From contig JABYQR010000094.1 in assembly GCA_022592445.1 (NCBI GenBank), positions 62,001 to 126,000 on the forward strand: a stretch of 64,000 nt of DNA, in the 5' to 3' direction. The notes beneath the pieces are model-generated. The model was given only the letters and a program-made list of their open reading frames with translations. It was not told the origin of the DNA and ran no database searches. Of the stretch, positions 49,201-61,310 are shown piece by piece. How positions within the stretch are numbered: position 1 is the first letter of the stretch; the number at the start of each line of letters is the position of its first letter. The position numbers and the translations under genes were made by a program. The stretch is from Cytidiella melzeri (Eukaryota; Basidiomycota; Agaricomycetes; Polyporales; Irpicaceae).

Positions 49201-49829
49201 GTACCCATATGGAGTATGTAAAAATCAAAAAGTGTATTTTGATTGCAATTTGCTGTAATCAGTGCTTTCATGCTGAAGCTGTTACTGTCTGTATTGTCCC
49301 ATCAAATTCCCACTTCTTGGGGGACAAGAGGGTTACATCTCAAAAAGCATCGATGTGCTGGAGCCCATAGAAACAATTACAATTCCTGAAGAATGAAGAG
49401 AAATTGTTCCAGTGTGCTCCAGCACATTGATGCCTTTTCAGATGTGACCTCTTTGTCCCCCAAAATGTGGGAATTTGATGGCAGAAGACAGAAAGTAACA
49501 GTCAATAACAAAACAATGAATCCATCTGATGGCATCACACTGGCCTTGTTATCAGCCCTTTATAACTTTGTATCAGATCACTTTTGCAATCAAAATGCAT
49601 TTTTTGATTTTTACAGACTGCATATGGGTACAAATCTGTACATATAATACACCATTGGATAACCCTATCTGGTGGCAACATCCTGGTACAAACATGTTGC
49701 CAATTGAAGTGGAACTGAGCATGTTATGGCCAGTCTACTGAACAAAGTTATCCAGACTTAGATTTAAACTCCACTCCTGCTGGCAAATGATGTCACATTC
49801 TGGTCAGGTACATGTGCAGCAATCTACTA

Positions 49830-50605
49830 GCGTTAGCAAGGCCGGCAAGCGGCAAGTACAATACCTGAAGATTGAATGAAATATTACTTTTTGAGCCAGA
49901 TTTGCGAGTAAACTTGGTGCTGGTAGCAGCCTGAACAAGTAATTTTGTTGAGAATAGCTTCTTCAATGAGTAATGTTTAGTAAGTTGGTGGTTTGTTTCC
50001 ACTGGAGCACACAATTATTCATGAAAGAAGATGGACTGTGCTGTATTGTTTGAAGTGCAACAATGAGTGTGAATACAGAATTTGAACATGTACAAGTTTG
50101 TGGAGTAGAGCATGGAGATAAAGATTGTTTGACATGCGTCTTTTTCTTAATGCTGTTGAACTATGTTAAATATTCTAGATACAATGTGGTAAACTGCAGG
50201 AGCAGGGTTACAAGTGATTATGTTATTGATAGCAAATTGAATAAATCATATAGCATGAAATAGTTAATTGCACCTTTGACTTTGTTACCAAAAGGAACCT
50301 GAGTAAACAACTCTGTTCCTGGTAAGGACCTTGCCAAGCCATCTGGACATGAATATTGACTGCATTACGGGCATTTTCTATTGGTGACACCGTTGATGCG
50401 CAACTTGATCTGGGATAAAGTGACTGTAATACGAATGATAAGTTTGGTTGCAGGAAAACAAGCCATACATTGATGAGGGTAGTCACCAATGGTGGCAAGG
50501 GGCTTCATATATCTTATCATGAATCTAGTGCAGTGTTCACTGCTGATGACAGAAAATTGCTTGCATACAAAATAAAGGGCTTGAGGGTGTCTCATTAAAG
50601 CGACT
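49830..50605 (-). repeat. Core of element B
   Basis: Reverse complement of 52905-53660 (element C) over about 750 bp. Read on the plus strand, 50063-50263 is an open frame with GVEHGDKDCLTCVFF and YVIDSKLNKS, matching the minus-strand frame of C. Confidence 0.75.
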
Positions 50606-50609
50606 CCCA

Positions 50610-51235
50610 CAGCAAGTTATATGTGTCCTGTTGTTGTATGAACTGCCTCATCTCCATTGAAACTGCCACAGGCTGTGTTCTGATTGTTACTCCTGCTTAT
50701 AGAGCCCTAGTAGTTCTGAAACTGTGTGAAAGAATCAAAGGCAGTGCTCTATGGTGATGCAACACGTTCTGTTGATGTCTGAACTGCCTCAGCCCCACCA
50801 GAACTGCCTGATGTATGAACTGCCTCATCTGCATTGAAACTGCCACCGGCTGTGTTCCAATTGTAAGTCCTGCTTATAGAGCAACTAGTGGTTGTGAAAC
50901 TTTGTGGAACAATCACATACAGTGCTTGCTGCTGATGCAACTATGTCCTGTTGATGTCTGAACTGCCTCAGCCCCACTAGAACTGCCACAGGCTGTGTTC
51001 TGATTGTAGCTCCTCCTTAGAGAGTAACTAATGGTTGTGAAATTTTGTGGACCAATTGAATGCAGCGCTGGCTGCTGATGAAAGCATGTCTAGCTGATGT
51101 CTGCATTGCCTCACCCCCATCAGAGCTGCCACAGGCTATGTTCTGATTGTAAATCCTGCTTAGAGAGCAACTAACAGTTGTGAAACTTTGTGAAACAATC
51201 AGATACAGTACTCACTACTAATGCAGCCACAAATC
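50610..51235 (-). repeat. Inverted S repeats of element B
   Basis: About four ~143-bp units in reverse orientation with internal truncations. Confidence 0.8.
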
Positions 51236-51969
51236 TACATTGTCCAAGCATGCAGGGATTGAGATTTGGTAGTTAGCTTCCAAAGTACTGGTAACTCTTG
51301 CTCAGTGCCAAAACTATGTGTGGTATGTCTTCTAATTGTATTCCTTGTTCAGAGAGCAAGCAATGTCTGTGAATTGCTGCACATGTACCTGACCAGAATG
51401 TGACATCATAGCAAGAGTGGAGTTTGAATATGAGTCTGAGTGACCTTTTTCAGTAGACTGGCCATAACTTGCTAAATTCCACTTCATTTGACAGGATGTT
51501 TGTACCAGGATGTTGCCACAAGATAGGGCTATCCAGTGGTGTATTATATGTACAGATTTGAACCCATTTTCAGTCTGTAAAAATCAAAAAGTGCATTTTG
51601 ATTGCAAAAGTGATCTGATACAAAGTTATGAAGGGCTGATAACAAGGCCAGTGTGATGCCATCAGCTGTATTCATTGTTTTCTTATTGACACTGTTACTT
51701 TCTGCATTCTGCCATCAAATTTCCACACTTTGGGGGACAAAAAGGTCACATCTGAAAAGGCATCAACGTGCTGGAGCACACTGGAACAATTCTTCTTCAT
51801 TCTTCAGGAATTGTAACAGACATTGCTTGCTCCCTGAACAAGGAATACAATTAGAAGACATGCCACACATAGTGTTGGCTCTGAGCAAGAGTTACTAGTA
51901 CTTTGGAAGCTAACTACAAATTCTCAAATCCTACATTCTTGGACAATGTAAATTTGTGGCTGCATTGGT

Positions 51970-52905
51970 AGTAAATACTGTATCTGATTGTGTCACAAAG
52001 TTTCACAACTTTCTGTTGCTTTCTAAGCTGGAGTTACAATCAGAACACAGCCTATGGCAGTTCAAATGGTGGTGAGGCAGTTCGGACATCAACAGGACAT
52101 GGTTGCATCAGCAGCAAGCACTGCATTGGATTGTTGCACAAAGTTTCACAGCCATTAGCTGCTCTCTAAGGAGGAGTTGAAATCAGAACATAGCCTGTGG
52201 CAGCTCTAATGGGGCTGAGGCAGTTCAGACATCAGCTGGGCGTGGTTTCATCAGCAGCCAGGGCTGCGTTCACAAGAATTACAACTGTAGCAGTTGCAAC
52301 GGGGGTGAGGCAGCTCAGACATCAACAGGACATGGTTGCATTGGATTGTTCAACAAAGTTTCACAATCATTCATTGCTCTCTAAGGAGGAATTACAATCA
52401 GAACACAGCCTGTGGCAGTTCTAGTGGGGCTGATGAAGTTCAGACATCAACAGGACATAGTTGCATCACCATAGAGCGCTGCCTCTGATTCTTCCATACA
52501 GTTTCACAACCACCAGTTGCTCTGTAAGCAGGAGCTACAATCAGAACATAGCCTGTGGCAGCTCTCATGGGGGTGAGGCAATGCAGACATCAGCTAGACA
52601 TGGTTTCATCAGCAGCCAGCGCTGCATTCAATTGGTCCACAAAATTTCACAACCATTAGTTGCTCCCTAAGGAGGAGTTACAATCAGAGCACAGTTTGTG
52701 GCAGTTTCAATGGAGATGAGGCAGTTCTAGTGGGGCTGAGGCAGTTCAGACATCAACAGGACACATTTGCATCACCACAGAGCACTGCCTTTGATTCTTT
52801 CACACAGTTTCACAACCACTAGTGGCTCTATAAGCAGGAGTTACAATCAGAACACAGCCTGTAGCAGTTTCAATGGAGATGAGGCAGTTCATACCTCAAC
52901 AGGAT
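51970..52905 (+). repeat. Forward S repeats of element C
   Basis: About six units. Successive GACATC landmarks at 52085, 52228, 52443, 52585 and 52749 give a basic period of about 143 bp with shortened and extended variants. Confidence 0.85.
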
Positions 52906-53660
52906 ATCAAGCCCTTCATTTCTTAAGTACGCAATTTTCTGTCATCAGCAGTGAACACTGCACAAGATTCATGATAAGATATATGAAGCCCCTTGCCACC
53001 ATTGGTGACTACCCTCATCAATGTATGGCTTGTTTTCCTGCAACCAAACTTATCATTTGCAGTACATTCACTTTATCCCAGATCAAGTTGCGCATCAACG
53101 GTGTCACCAATAGAAAATGCCCGTAATGCAGTCAATATTCATGTCCAGATGGCTTGGCAAGGTACTTACCAGGAACAGAGTTGTTTACTCAGGTTCCTTT
53201 TGGTAACAAAGTCACAGGTGCAATTAACTGACTCATGCTAGATGATTTGTTCAATTTGCTATCAATAACATAATCACTTGCAACCCTGCTCCTGCAGTTT
53301 ACCAAATTGTATCTAGAATATTTAACATAGTTCAACACCATCAAGAAGAAGACGCATGTCAAACAATCTTTATCTCCATGCTCTACTCCATAAACTTGCA
53401 CATGTTTTAATTATGTACTCACACCCATTGTTGCACTTCAAACAATGCAACACAGTCCCTCTTCTTTCATGAATAATTGTGTGTTACAGTGGAGACAAAC
53501 CATCAAATTACCATACATTAATCATTGAAGAAGCTATTCCCAACAGAATTACTTCTTCAGGCTGCTACATGCACCAAGTTTACCTACAAATCTTGCTTAA
53601 AAAGTAATATTTCATTCAATCTTCAGGAATTGTACTTGCCGCTTGCCGGCCTTGCTAACG
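52905..53660 (+). repeat. Core of element C
   Basis: Single-copy between the arms. Homologous to 49830-50605 in reverse. Both junctions with the M/S side share GCCGGCAAGCGGCAAGTAC-like sequence. Confidence 0.75.
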
Positions 53661-53664
53661 CTAG

Positions 53665-54480
53665 TTGATGTCTGCACTGCCTCAACCCCATTGGATCTGC
53701 CACAGGCTGGGTTCTGATTGTAACTCCTGCTTATAGACCCGCTAACGGTTGTGAAACTGTGTGAAAGAATCAAAGGCAGCGCTCTATGGTGATGCAACTA
53801 TGTCCTGTTGATGTCTGAACTTCATCAGCCCCACTAGAACTGCCACAGGCTGTGTTCTGATTGTAATTCCTCCTTAGAGAGCAATGAATGGTTGTGAAAC
53901 TTTGTTGAACAATCCAATGCAACCATGTCCTGTTGATGTCTGAGCTGCCTCACCCCTGTTGCAACTGCTACAGTTGTAATTCTTGCTTAGAGAGTAGTGA
54001 TTGTAAAACTTTGTGGACCAATGGAACGCAGCACTGGCTGCTGATGAAACCACACCCAGCTGATGTCTGCATCGCCTCACCCCCATCAGAGCTGCCACAG
54101 GCTGTGTTCTGATTGTAACTCCTGCTTATAGAGCAACTGGTGGTTGTGAAACTGTATGGAAAAATCAAAGGCAGTGCTCTATGGTGATGCAACCACGTCC
54201 TGTTGATGTCTGAACTGCCTCAGCCCCATTAGAACTGCCACAGGCTATGTTCTGATTTTAACTCCTCCTTAGAGAGCAGCTAATGGCTGTGAAACTTTGT
54301 GCAACAATCCAATGCAGTGCTTGCTCCTGATGCAACCATGTCCTGCTGATGTCTGAACTGCCTCACCCCCATTGGAACTGCCATAGGCTGTGTTCTGATT
54401 GTAACTCCTGCTTAGAGAGCAACTAACAGTTGTGGAACTTTGTGAAACAATCAGATACAGTACTCACCACTAATGCAGCC
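53665..54480 (-). repeat. Inverted S repeats of element C
   Basis: About six reverse-oriented units of ~143 bp, complementary to 51970-52905. Confidence 0.85.
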
Positions 54481-55084
54481 ACAAATTTCCATTGTCCAAG
54501 AATGTAGGGGTTGAGAATTTGTAGTTAGCTTCCAAAGGACTGGTAACTCTTGCTCAGAGCCAACACTATGTGTGGCATGTCTTCTAATTGTATTCCTTGT
54601 TCAGAGAGCAAGCAATGTCTGTAGATTGCTACACATGTACCTGACCAGAATGTGACATCATTTGCCAGCAGGAGTGGAGTTTAAATCTAAGTCTGGATAA
54701 CTTTGTTCAGTAGACTGGCCATCACATGCTCAATTCCACTTCAATTGGCAACATGTTTGTACCAGGATGTTGCCACCAGATAGGGTTATCCAATGGTGTA
54801 TTATATGTACAGATTTGTACCCATATGCAGTCTGTAAAAATCAAAAAATGCATTTTGATTGCAAAAGTGATCTGATACAAAGTTATAAAGGGCTGATAAC
54901 AAGGCCAGTGTGATGCCATCAGATGGATTCATTGTTTTGTTATTGACTGTTACTTTCTGTGTTCTGCCATCAAATTCCCACATTTTGGGGGACAAAGAGG
55001 TCACATCTGAAAAGGCATCAATGTGCTGGAGCACACTGGAACAATTCTTCTTCATTCTTCAGGAATTGTAACTTTATGCAAGTT

Positions 55085-55675
55085 GCTAGCCCAGTAAAGA
55101 CCAAGTTAGTATTTGTACTACCAGCTATATAGTACGGGAGGAGGTGGCTTACCTAGCCCAGTAAAGACCAAGAGGTTGAGATGGGGGGCTAGGAGCGTAC
55201 ATGCAGCAGTATATATAGACTTCAGGGACCTGCGCACAGACCATGTTAAGGGCAGGCTTTGCAAGAAGCCATGTGAACAAAGAACAATAGAACTATCTAA
55301 AGGAGAACATTAGCTATTGTCTGGACTCTGCCAAGACCTTTACTTGTGAGAGAATCTGTCTAAAAGGAGACCAACTATTGTATTCCGTTCCCACACCTGT
55401 GAGAACATTCTTCCATAAAGAGAACAATAGGGAAAGAACAAAAAGGAGTCCATGTGAGTGCTATCTATGACGTCAAACCCTAGCTATGGGCTGAGCCATG
55501 TGGTTGTAGCCATGTGGTCTTACAAGCTGAGTCACATGCCTGTGTGACGTAGCAGCTAGTAACGTGACCATGTAGAGCGTCTAAGCCATGTGATACGGGC
55601 ACTTAATAGAGGTGCAAGGGGCTTGTGCAGCATCCTCTCTTGTACTGGTACCACCACCATCAAAGATAAGCGCCC
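55085..55675 (+). promoter_or_regulatory. LINE 5' region with TATA-like box
   Basis: Contains an 18-bp direct repeat (AGCCCAGTAAAGACCAAG at about 55087 and 55159) and a TATATATAG at 55210-55218. Such a box is unusual for LINEs, whose promoters are normally internal. A homologous copy without LINE coding sequence lies at 39732-40285. Confidence 0.6.
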
Positions 55676-58574
55676 ATGACTACTCCTTCGACATTTGACG
55701 TACCTATGGCGACAGCAGTGCGAACGGAGTCCAGCTCACCTACAGCTGGACCTGTTCGAAGAGGGGGCTCTGTTGAGCCCTTTGAACCATACGGGAACAG
55801 ACCTACCAAGTCTGCTCCCAAATCTTTGACCTCGAAAGAGGCCCCTGCTTTGCAGGCGCCCAAGGTCTCTAGTGGTGCAACTGCTAGAGACCTCAACCCA
55901 ATCCCTGAGGGTTCCACCGCCCCTGTGCATAGCTTGGGTGCTGGCTCATATGGGACTCAACTTCACGCCCCCCCCCCCCCCCCCCCCAACATCTGCAACT
56001 ATTGTTCAGAAGTCGCAGGCAAATGAGGTGCCGTTGCAGGTAAGCACACGCACCCCCCAATTTTCCATTGATCCATGTGCCTGTCATCTGATGGACACGA
56101 GGATTTATTTTGTGCAATATGCGACTGCGCTCAGATTCGTGTTTCGAATTCAGATTCCGACGTCGACCCAGGCTGTTCCAGCTGGGTCTAATCCTTTCCA
56201 AGGGCGAGCGCGCACTAGTGAGCCCGAGGACAGAAACCAATTGCAGCGAACCAAGGGAGAATCTTTCCTCCAGGTGTTTGTGTGCAGAGGCGAGAGCGCA
56301 GTGGATGACATCCTTGATCGTGTCATTGAGTCGCTCGACAATATTGCGGTGGCAGCCCCTAGTTGGGATCTGTCTGGCGCGTTCTTCGTGGAGCTGCCTG
56401 TAGGTAGGCGGGAATTCGCTCGTAATTGCATTGTGGGTCTGTTACAGATGGTGACAGACCATTTTGAGGTAAACTTCCAGAAGTGGGACCCTGCTTCTCC
56501 TTCTCTCCTCATCGCGTCCACTCAGGCGCACCGGCACATCGAGGCCTCAACGTTCATTTGAGGCACGGTGTCCGACATGGCATCCAGCGTCAGTCAGATT
56601 TGCTCTGACATGGCCAAGTTGTGTAGTGAGCAAAAGCTCAGGTTCCAACAGGAACATATGGAGGTGGACAACAAGGCTTTGCTGTCGTATTCCCGCCCGA
56701 CAAAAGTGTCTGCAGCCAAGGGATCCAGTCCCAAGGCCAAAAAGACGCTCGACTTGATTTGCGTTGCTCCCAGTCGTGCCTCTCATAGAGAGCGTGGCGG
56801 TGCGGTGAGTGATGCAATGACTTCTGCAGACGAGGGTGGTGCTGCCTCGGAAGCCAAAGAGATCATGACACCGGGAGCCAGGAAGAGCTATGCCAATGCC
56901 ACCAAAGCAAAGGGGAAGAATAAGGCACCAGCCAAGTCTCTGTTTGAGGGTATGCACCCATCCGTCGCGTTGAGCTATTGTCAACATCAAGCAGCAGCTG
57001 CCAAGAAGGTGGCTGCTTCTGCTCCCACTTCGACGACTGCTCCTCCTGCTGCGGCGGGAGAGATCAGTCTTGGCAAGCATCTGCGTGCGGACTCTACTCA
57101 CAACATGGAGCACCCAGACACTCCATCTACCGCAGCCCTGCCGGCAAAGAAGCCTTGGACTGCTGATGACTGGTTCAACTCGCTCTCGGTGGAGATGATC
57201 AACAACTTTGCCCTGAGATTACAAGTCTTGGGCTCTACGGCCGTTGACTTTAGCATTGACCAGATCTTAGCAGCTGGTCAACGGATGGGCTCCTTTGGTT
57301 TCCCAAACGAGGTAGCCTCCCAATCTGTCCCCCCCCCCTCCTGCTCCGGCAAACTCCCCTGCAAATGCTTCAGCAGGACAGGGCACGAGTGCACCGGCAA
57401 CACAAGACAAGGGTAAGGGAAAAACTGTGGTCCCAGGTACCCACCCCACAAACAACACCAAACCAGATGCAAGAGCAAATTTTGTGCGCGAGCCTAAGCC
57501 CAAGGCCCCTGTTGTCCATGCCCCTCGGCCTCCAGAGTCAAAGACTACAGTGGTCATTACATTTGACCAGTCTGCTGACGAGAGGTTGATCTGCAAGGAG
57601 AGGAAGTTCAAACCATTGTGGCCCAACTTCATCATAGCTGGCAGTTGGCTGAGCACAAGAAGAAGGGAGGCATGACGTCCACCGTCCAACCAAAATTGAA
57701 CCCTGTTATCAGAGTGAAGTGGGACGAGAAACGGCAGAACCAGCTTCAGTTGGCTTTCCAAGTACGTCTTGAACTCAACTTTGTAAATTGGCTCGAAGAT
57801 GTCTGGAAGAACGTGACCAGTGAGAATATTGCTGGTTATATTCTGTCCTCCACATACCCTCCAATCCTCATGGTACACATGTACACGTCGATGGCGGAAC
57901 TTGTGATCCAAGCTTGCCCAAGCAAGGGTCTATTGATTCAGGATATCTTTGAGGAGGTGTTGAAGTATAATCCTGAGGTTTTTCAACACCTGGTCCCGTC
58001 GGACTACACCCCGATTGCGTTCTGGGGTGCTGGTCACAAGAAAGGCTCTCTGGGGCCCCTCCATATCTTTGCGTATGACGTTGGCGGCGAGGTCACCCAA
58101 CATCTCATCCAGGAGAAGGTCACCATTGGCTCGAAAAAGTGCTCTTTAGTACTTGCTCAGTCAACGGCTTGTACTGCAATGTGCACTCACTGCCATCGTA
58201 TTGGACACTGGAGGGACCAGTGCAAAAATGGAGCGTTCGAATGGTGCAAGGTCTGCCCAGAGAACCACACGGCGGAGGAACATAACATGGTTGCTCCTTG
58301 CTGTATTCTCACAAGGGAGAGGCTTCAGACAGAAAGGTGGCCGTGTCTGAGCAACCACTGGATCTGTGCAAATTGTGGTAAGACTGGCCACGGACATTAC
58401 TCAAGCAGATGCTCGAGGTACTTGAAGCGAGGGGACAAGGCGCACATGCAAGGCGTCGACCCCGCCACCCAACTCCGTCAGGATGTCCCGGCTGTCCCAT
58501 GCAAGGCTGGTTGTCAGTTGGACAACAACACAATCAAGTCTGCTAACCGTGCCATTTGCACTCAGAAGAAGTGA
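55676..58574 (+). pseudogene. LINE ORF1 (Gag-like, three zinc knuckles), frameshifted
   Basis: Starts MTTPSTFDVPMATAV. The frame shifts at a C20 run (55968-55987) and again at a C-run near 57330. Between these are an N-terminal Pro/Ser-rich part, a segment with DDILDRVIESLDNIAVAAPSWD, and a long Ala/Lys-rich linker. The last piece (57618-58574) is intact and ends with CTHCHRIGHWRDQC, a second Cys/His cluster (CKVC..H..H..C) and CANCGKTGHGHYSSRC. ORF1 proteins of this kind coat LINE RNA. Homopolymer-associated shifts could in part be assembly errors. Confidence 0.75.
55968..55987 (+). repeat. C20 homopolymer inside LINE ORF1
   Basis: Twenty consecutive C at the point where the reading frame changes; prone to slippage in replication and in sequencing. 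Confidence 0.95.
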
Positions 58575-58830
58575 GCCGAGAAGGCTGCAGCTGCTCTGAT
58601 TGCAGCAAAGGATCACGAGGGGAACATTCCCATGCGCGAGTTGACCCTGGTTGCTGGCCCATCAAGACAACGCGAGCGTGTAAAGTCTGGAAGGTACGAG
58701 GCATTGTCGGAAGTCGCAGAGACGTCTGAGGATGATGTTGAGATTGTTGGTGCTGGCACCTCTGAGATGGAGGATGGACAGCATGAATAGCTGATAGCTC
58801 GTTTGTAAAATAACCGCTACTTCCTTTTTT

Positions 58831-60100
58831 ATGTATTGTGACAACCATAACATGATACCCAGAATGCCGAGCCCAATGACAGCAGAGCCCCCAACACCCA
58901 TACACCGTAAAAGTCAAGTGTCACCCATGCACTCTAGAGATCAATCACCCAACTTTTGGTTGGGTGCCCCTGAGTACAGAACAGCTTATGAAGCCCGAAT
59001 GTCATTCTTTGATCATGTCAGAGAAGATGAATTCCTTGAGAACCGTGTGCTGCACCTGGACATGACACGCACAACCCTCGCAGGAACTTTTTACATGATG
59101 CAGCCTCATACACCGTGTCACATCATACGTCCGCACCCTCAGAGAGAAGCACGTGTTATGTCCTCCGACAATTTGTTCCCAAATCTTGCTGCATGGCGTG
59201 GTAGAACTGGGTATAATTCCGTACAGGGCCATCACCACACGTCACTCCTGCTCAGAGAGTGATACATGCACCTGCAATGTTTAATGCTCGCGACATTTCT
59301 CCAGATGACATTGTTGAATATGATGCAACGTTTTGGGAGGCAGAGGAGGGGTGCAGACGTTTGCCACTCCTCCTGACACACTTGACCCCAGATACCCCAT
59401 CTGTATCTGATATCAATGATGAAACCCCTCTGACACTGGGCCATGCGCCAACCGGAGGGGATAGCCTGACTGGGCCCTCGGAGTTAAGCTTGTCATCAGT
59501 CCAACTTACTCCACAGATGACTGGATCACTTGCTGGTCGTCTACAAATGCCTCGGGAATCACATGCTGTTGATTATGCGTGGGATTTACCGAGTCTCCGT
59601 GTAAATACCCCTACGCCCTCCATAGTGGACTATATGTCTGAATGGAGTTCAATTCCAGGTCCAAATATGGACTCACGCACACCGGTCAGGCAAACATTAT
59701 GTGACCCTGATCAAGAACGGCATTCACCAATTTATGCGCAATCTCTGGATTATACATCTGATGATGCGACCCCCCCCGTCACAGGGACGGTTACCTGTCC
59801 TGGCTGATTCATCACCAGACATCCCATTGGCTACGTTGTCCAACCTACCGTCTGGCAAGGGATATTTCCTTTTGTCGCCTGACATCCCACTTGCGCATTT
59901 TAGAAGAATGTGAGAACAGTTAGAAAATCTTGAATTCAGTGGTGACAGTCTTCTACAACCGTCATCTGGAGTTCAATCTGCATTTAGTGGTCATGTCCAA
60001 TCTTCTCCTGACATACCTCTAGCGAGCCTTGTTGCTCCTACTCAGCCGGAAGTTGACGAACTCCTTGATGTCAAAGATGCTGACCCCACCATGAGGTGCA
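58831..60100 (+). pseudogene. LINE ORF2 N-terminal region, unknown domain
   Basis: Two overlapping open pieces (58831-59262 and 59259-59807) plus a third frame after a C8 run near 59772. They carry a repeated SPDIPLA motif (around 59815, 59877 and 60007). No enzyme motif. This is a low-complexity N-terminal extension ahead of the endonuclease. Confidence 0.5.
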
Positions 60101-60888
60101 TTAGCGCCAATGTTCAAAAGTCTTGATACAACATGTCTTTGTTGCTTGAGAAATATCGTGATTGGGACATAATCTGCGTCCAAGAACCGTTCTGGGGACA
60201 CATTAAAAATGTTGCCTCCATGACAAATAAAGAGGGTGAAGCGTACATGCAAACAGTCACCCACCGTGAGTTCATCAGTATTGGTGCTCAGGAAAAAGCG
60301 CGAGCAATGGTGTTCGTGAACAAGCGTTGGAAAGTGCATATGCCTCGACTGCGGTCTGATCTCATTAATCATGATGACATCAACTGCATTGCAATGGACA
60401 TTGGAGATAGAATCATGACCTTCTTAAATGTCTACAATTCTCATGAAGCAAACTCGGCTCTCACTTACTTGGAGAACCATGTTTCTACATTACCACACAT
60501 CACTTTCATGTGTGGGGACTTCAACATTTGCCACCCAAATTGGGATCAGAACAAACAAACTAATTGTCGCCCTCGATATTTGAGACAAGGGGATGACCTC
60601 ATTGCTCTTTCTAAGATGGAGCTGGGGCTTGTGCTACTTAATGACCCGTCTGGGCCTGCAACATGGCGCTCAAACAATTTGGACAATCGTCCGGGTGTAC
60701 TTGATTTGGTGTGTGCAGATCCAGCATATATTCGGCATATATTCCGGGTTCGTTACACATCAACTCTGATGGTTGTAATAATAGCGACCACTCTATACTA
60801 GAATGAGATGTATATGTTGATAGTAAGCCCAAAATTGGGCCTACAATTGGCAAAGTGTCTGCGGCAGGGCGTGAATTTGTCAAACACA

Positions 60889-61310
60889 CACTGGGTAACC
60901 ACGGCCCAATTTCCAGTGGAAAAACATGAGAAATACGTGAGAAAAAATGGCGATTTTATGGTACCTTTTTGTAGCAGAAATAGCGCCAAAAAACACTGAA
61001 TATTTCATCTTGTTTTTCTTGTGAGCGAATGGATGAAAAAGTGGCTTTTTTCTCAATGCGTTTTTCCGGCCTTTTGGTGATGCCTAAACGGAGTGTTTCT
61101 CAATGGTATCTTCAACAGAAATCAAAAGGCCAGAAAAACGCATTGAGAAAAAAGCCACTTTTTCATCCATTCGCTCACAAGAAAAACAAGATGAAATATT
61201 CAGTGTTTTTCGGCGCTATTTCTGCTACAAAAAGGTACCGTAAAATCGCCATTTTTTCTCACGTATTTCTCATGTTTTTCCACCGGAAATTGGGCCGTGG
61301 TTACCCAGTG
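60889..61310. mobile_element. Hairpin (fold-back) MITE, 422 bp
   Basis: Starts CACTGGGTAACCACGGCCC and ends with the complement. Arms of about 188 bp pair nearly perfectly around a ~46-bp loop, so the element is almost one large hairpin. It is flanked by ACA (60886-60888 and 61311-61313). Removing it with one ACA restores the LINE reading frame across the site (KH/MWKGIDL). Non-coding; the 3-bp duplication suits Harbinger-type mobilisation. Confidence 0.9.

Larger units (their letters stand above)
41462..49376. mobile_element. Fold-back element A (interrupted)
   Basis: Begins TTACAATTTCTGAAGAATG. Order: module M (41462-~42955, split by an 866-bp insert), forward ~143-bp repeats S (to ~47960, split by a Harbinger element), core (47960-48660), inverted S (48660-49200), and inverted M truncated at 49366. 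Left and right halves are reverse complements of each other at diverged identity. Without the two inserts A is about 2.9 kb. The last ~45 bp of the right terminus are missing. No transposase was recognised; the class is inferred from architecture. Confidence 0.7.
49377..51816. mobile_element. Fold-back element B (left S arm missing)
   Basis: 2440 bp bounded by TTACAATTCCTGAAGAATG and its exact complement ending GGAATTGTAA. Order: M (49377-~49815), inverted core (about 49830-50605), inverted S (50610-51235), inverted M (51235-51816). The left S array is absent, so B looks like a deletion derivative. It follows the truncated right end of A after 11 unrelated bases. Confidence 0.7.
51817..55071. 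mobile_element. Fold-back element C (most symmetrical copy)
   Basis: Lacks the first ~350 bp of the left M module (starts at CAGACATTGCTTGCTCCCTG). It then has forward S (51970-52905), core (52905-53660), inverted S (53665-54480) and a complete inverted M ending GGAATTGTAA at 55071. This arrangement of long inverted arms built from tandem repeats around a unique core is that of Drosophila FB elements. Confidence 0.72.

Noticed and set aside
52461..54192. Recurring frames of the type MHHHRALPLIL..SFTTTSC
   Set aside because: They are translations of the S repeats. The 143-bp period is not a multiple of three and frames do not continue between units.
42955..54480. CRISPR-like array
   Set aside because: Units are ~143 bp, imperfect, contiguous without spacers and in both orientations, in a eukaryotic genome.
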